From positions 186,001-250,000 of the forward strand of contig NZ_CP019300.1 of assembly GCF_001953955.1 (NCBI RefSeq): DNA of 64,000 nt, in the 5' to 3' direction. Positions 63,326 through 64,000 of the stretch are shown piece after piece; position 1 is the first letter of the stretch, and each line of letters begins with the position of its first letter. The notes below the pieces were generated by a model. It made no database searches, was not told the DNA's origin, and saw only the letters and a list, made by a program, of their open reading frames with translations. Both the position numbers and the translations under genes were made by a program. Source of the stretch: Prevotella intermedia ATCC 25611 = DSM 20706. Its GTDB lineage: Bacteria; Bacteroidota; Bacteroidia; Bacteroidales; Bacteroidaceae.

Positions 63326-64000
63326 ATGAAGCGAATAGTTTATTTTTTCTTACTATCCTTACTATTGGTTTCTTGTGGCGGACGCAGCGGATACTTTAAA
63401 ATTGATGGCAGATTGCTACACGTCAATCAAGGACAACTATTTGTTTATAGTCCTGAAGGCGTGATTGACGGACTCGATACCATACAAATAAAAGGTGGAC
63501 GCTTCACTTACGAAATACCTTGCCAGTTCAATGGCACACTTATAATTGTATTCCCGAACTATTCTACACACGCTATTTTCGCCGAACCAGGCGAAGCTGT
63601 GGAAATAAAAGCCGATGCTTCGCACTTGAAAGAGATGGAAGTAAAAGGCACAGACGATAACGAACTGATGGGAAAATTCCGCAAACAGATTGCATCAGCA
63701 TCGCCTCCAGAGGTTGTAAAATACGCTGTCCAGTTCGTAGAATCCCACCCAGAATCTCCCGTTAGCGTGTATTTGACAGAACGTTACCTTATTAATAATA
63801 AGAGAACAGACTACAAACAGACAGCCGAACTTATAAAACTAATGGAGAAAGAGCAACCGAAGAATGGCTCTTTGGCACGTTTGAAACAGCATTTACAAAG
63901 CTTACAGAACGGAAATGTTGGGCAACTGTTACCGAAATTCACGGTAAAAGACTTGAATGGAAATGTTATCACCAGTTCAAAGCTAAAAGACAAGAACACA
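63326..64000 (+). CDS. DUF4369/TlpA-like lipoprotein, 5' part only
   Basis: 225 codons to the right edge. Lipoprotein signal with LLVSCGG (Cys at about residue 16). Residues ~20-130 are a DUF4369-type beta domain (YFKIDGRLLHVNQGQLFVYSPEGVIDGLDTI..., FAEPGEAVEIKAD), followed by a helical linker and the start of a thioredoxin-like AhpC/TSA domain (GQLLPKFTVKDLNGNVITSSKL). The CxxC would lie beyond the edge. Such proteins are periplasmic thiol-disulfide oxidoreductases in Bacteroidota. Start ATG at 63326. Confidence 0.8.
   Translation, partial: MKRIVYFFLLSLLLVSCGGRSGYFKIDGRLLHVNQGQLFVYSPEGVIDGLDTIQIKGGRFTYEIPCQFNGTLIIVFPNYSTHAIFAEPGEAVEIKADASHLKEMEVKGTDDNELMGKFRKQIASASPPEVVKYAVQFVESHPESPVSVYLTERYLINNKRTDYKQTAELIKLMEKEQPKNGSLARLKQHLQSLQNGNVGQLLPKFTVKDLNGNVITSSKLKDKNT

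Overview
The window looks like chromosomal DNA of a Bacteroidota bacterium, most likely a Prevotella (an oral P. intermedia/nigrescens-type genome is my guess, not shown). Reasons: many promoters of the Bacteroidota type (-33 TTTG, 19-20 bp, -7 TAnnTTTG), no Shine-Dalgarno spacing before most starts, TonB/SusC-like outer-membrane receptors, a type IX secretion-like C-terminal domain, DUF4271 and DUF4294 proteins, and a ThrE exporter split into two subunits. No rRNA, integrase, transposase, phage or CRISPR array was seen. The left edge cuts a ComF-type gene and the right edge cuts a DUF4369/TlpA-like lipoprotein gene.

Layout. 1-5.9 kb: comF end, then metK, DUF4271, hemD, rnpA, yidD, tyrS, closed by a terminator. 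5.9-12.3 kb: YejM-like sulfatase-fold membrane protein, a pair of secreted proteins on the minus strand, and a nucleoside kinase. 12.4-15.8 kb: Na/Pi symporter, folP and the diadenylate cyclase gene cdaA. 15.9-19.5 kb: outer-membrane beta-barrel protein and argR. 19.9-22.8 kb: ABC ATPase, DUF2807 lipoprotein, permease and a small GntR regulator, followed by three in-phase palindromes and an M13 peptidase. 25.8-31 kb: acyl-CoA ligase, prfB, a 45-residue membrane protein, CYTH protein, VanZ-like protein, ComEA-like protein. 31-34.5 kb: a lipoprotein gene with a frameshifted paralogue in front of it, then three minus-strand genes (hypothetical, and an S/N/R/G-rich lipoprotein). 34.8-38.9 kb: TonB receptor and cysteine desulfidase. 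39-43.8 kb: TPP riboswitch controlling thiD-thiE-thiC-thi4-thiE2. 44-48.2 kb: 53-residue membrane protein, split ThrE, LysR, glutathione peroxidase, sirtuin. 48.3-51 kb: three FKBP isomerases. 51-55.6 kb: Lrp regulator, C26-M19 fusion peptidase, glutaminyl cyclase, C1 peptidase. 55.6-60.1 kb: LytTR two-component pair and a large LRR secreted protein. 60.4-64 kb: pyrE, SRPBCC protein, DUF4294, Rieske-like lipoprotein, tRNA-Leu(TAA), DUF4369 lipoprotein.

The most striking feature is a dispersed intergenic repeat present nine times, in both orientations, never inside a real gene. Eight copies are 189 bp from TGTAAA to TTTACAAAA and one is 188 bp. Each has fuzzy terminal inverted repeats (TGTAAA/TTTACA), a constant flank, a small constant hairpin, and a core built from three 17-nt modules of two kinds: X (AAAAGCGGCT[G/C]TTTTGC) and Y (AAAAGCGTAGGTTTTGC). 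The usual core order is X-Y-X', where X' is the inverted copy that can pair with X. One copy has its centre inverted (X-Y'-X'), one has both module kinds exchanged in all slots (Y-X-Y'), and one is Y-X-X'. Copies 1.2 kb apart with almost identical flanks differ in all three slots. This looks like a modular, rearranging, hairpin-forming repeat family that I do not recognise. Its two open strands also give rise to false short hypothetical ORFs.

Coordinates were read by eye from the sequence. Family assignments come from recognised motifs, not from searches.
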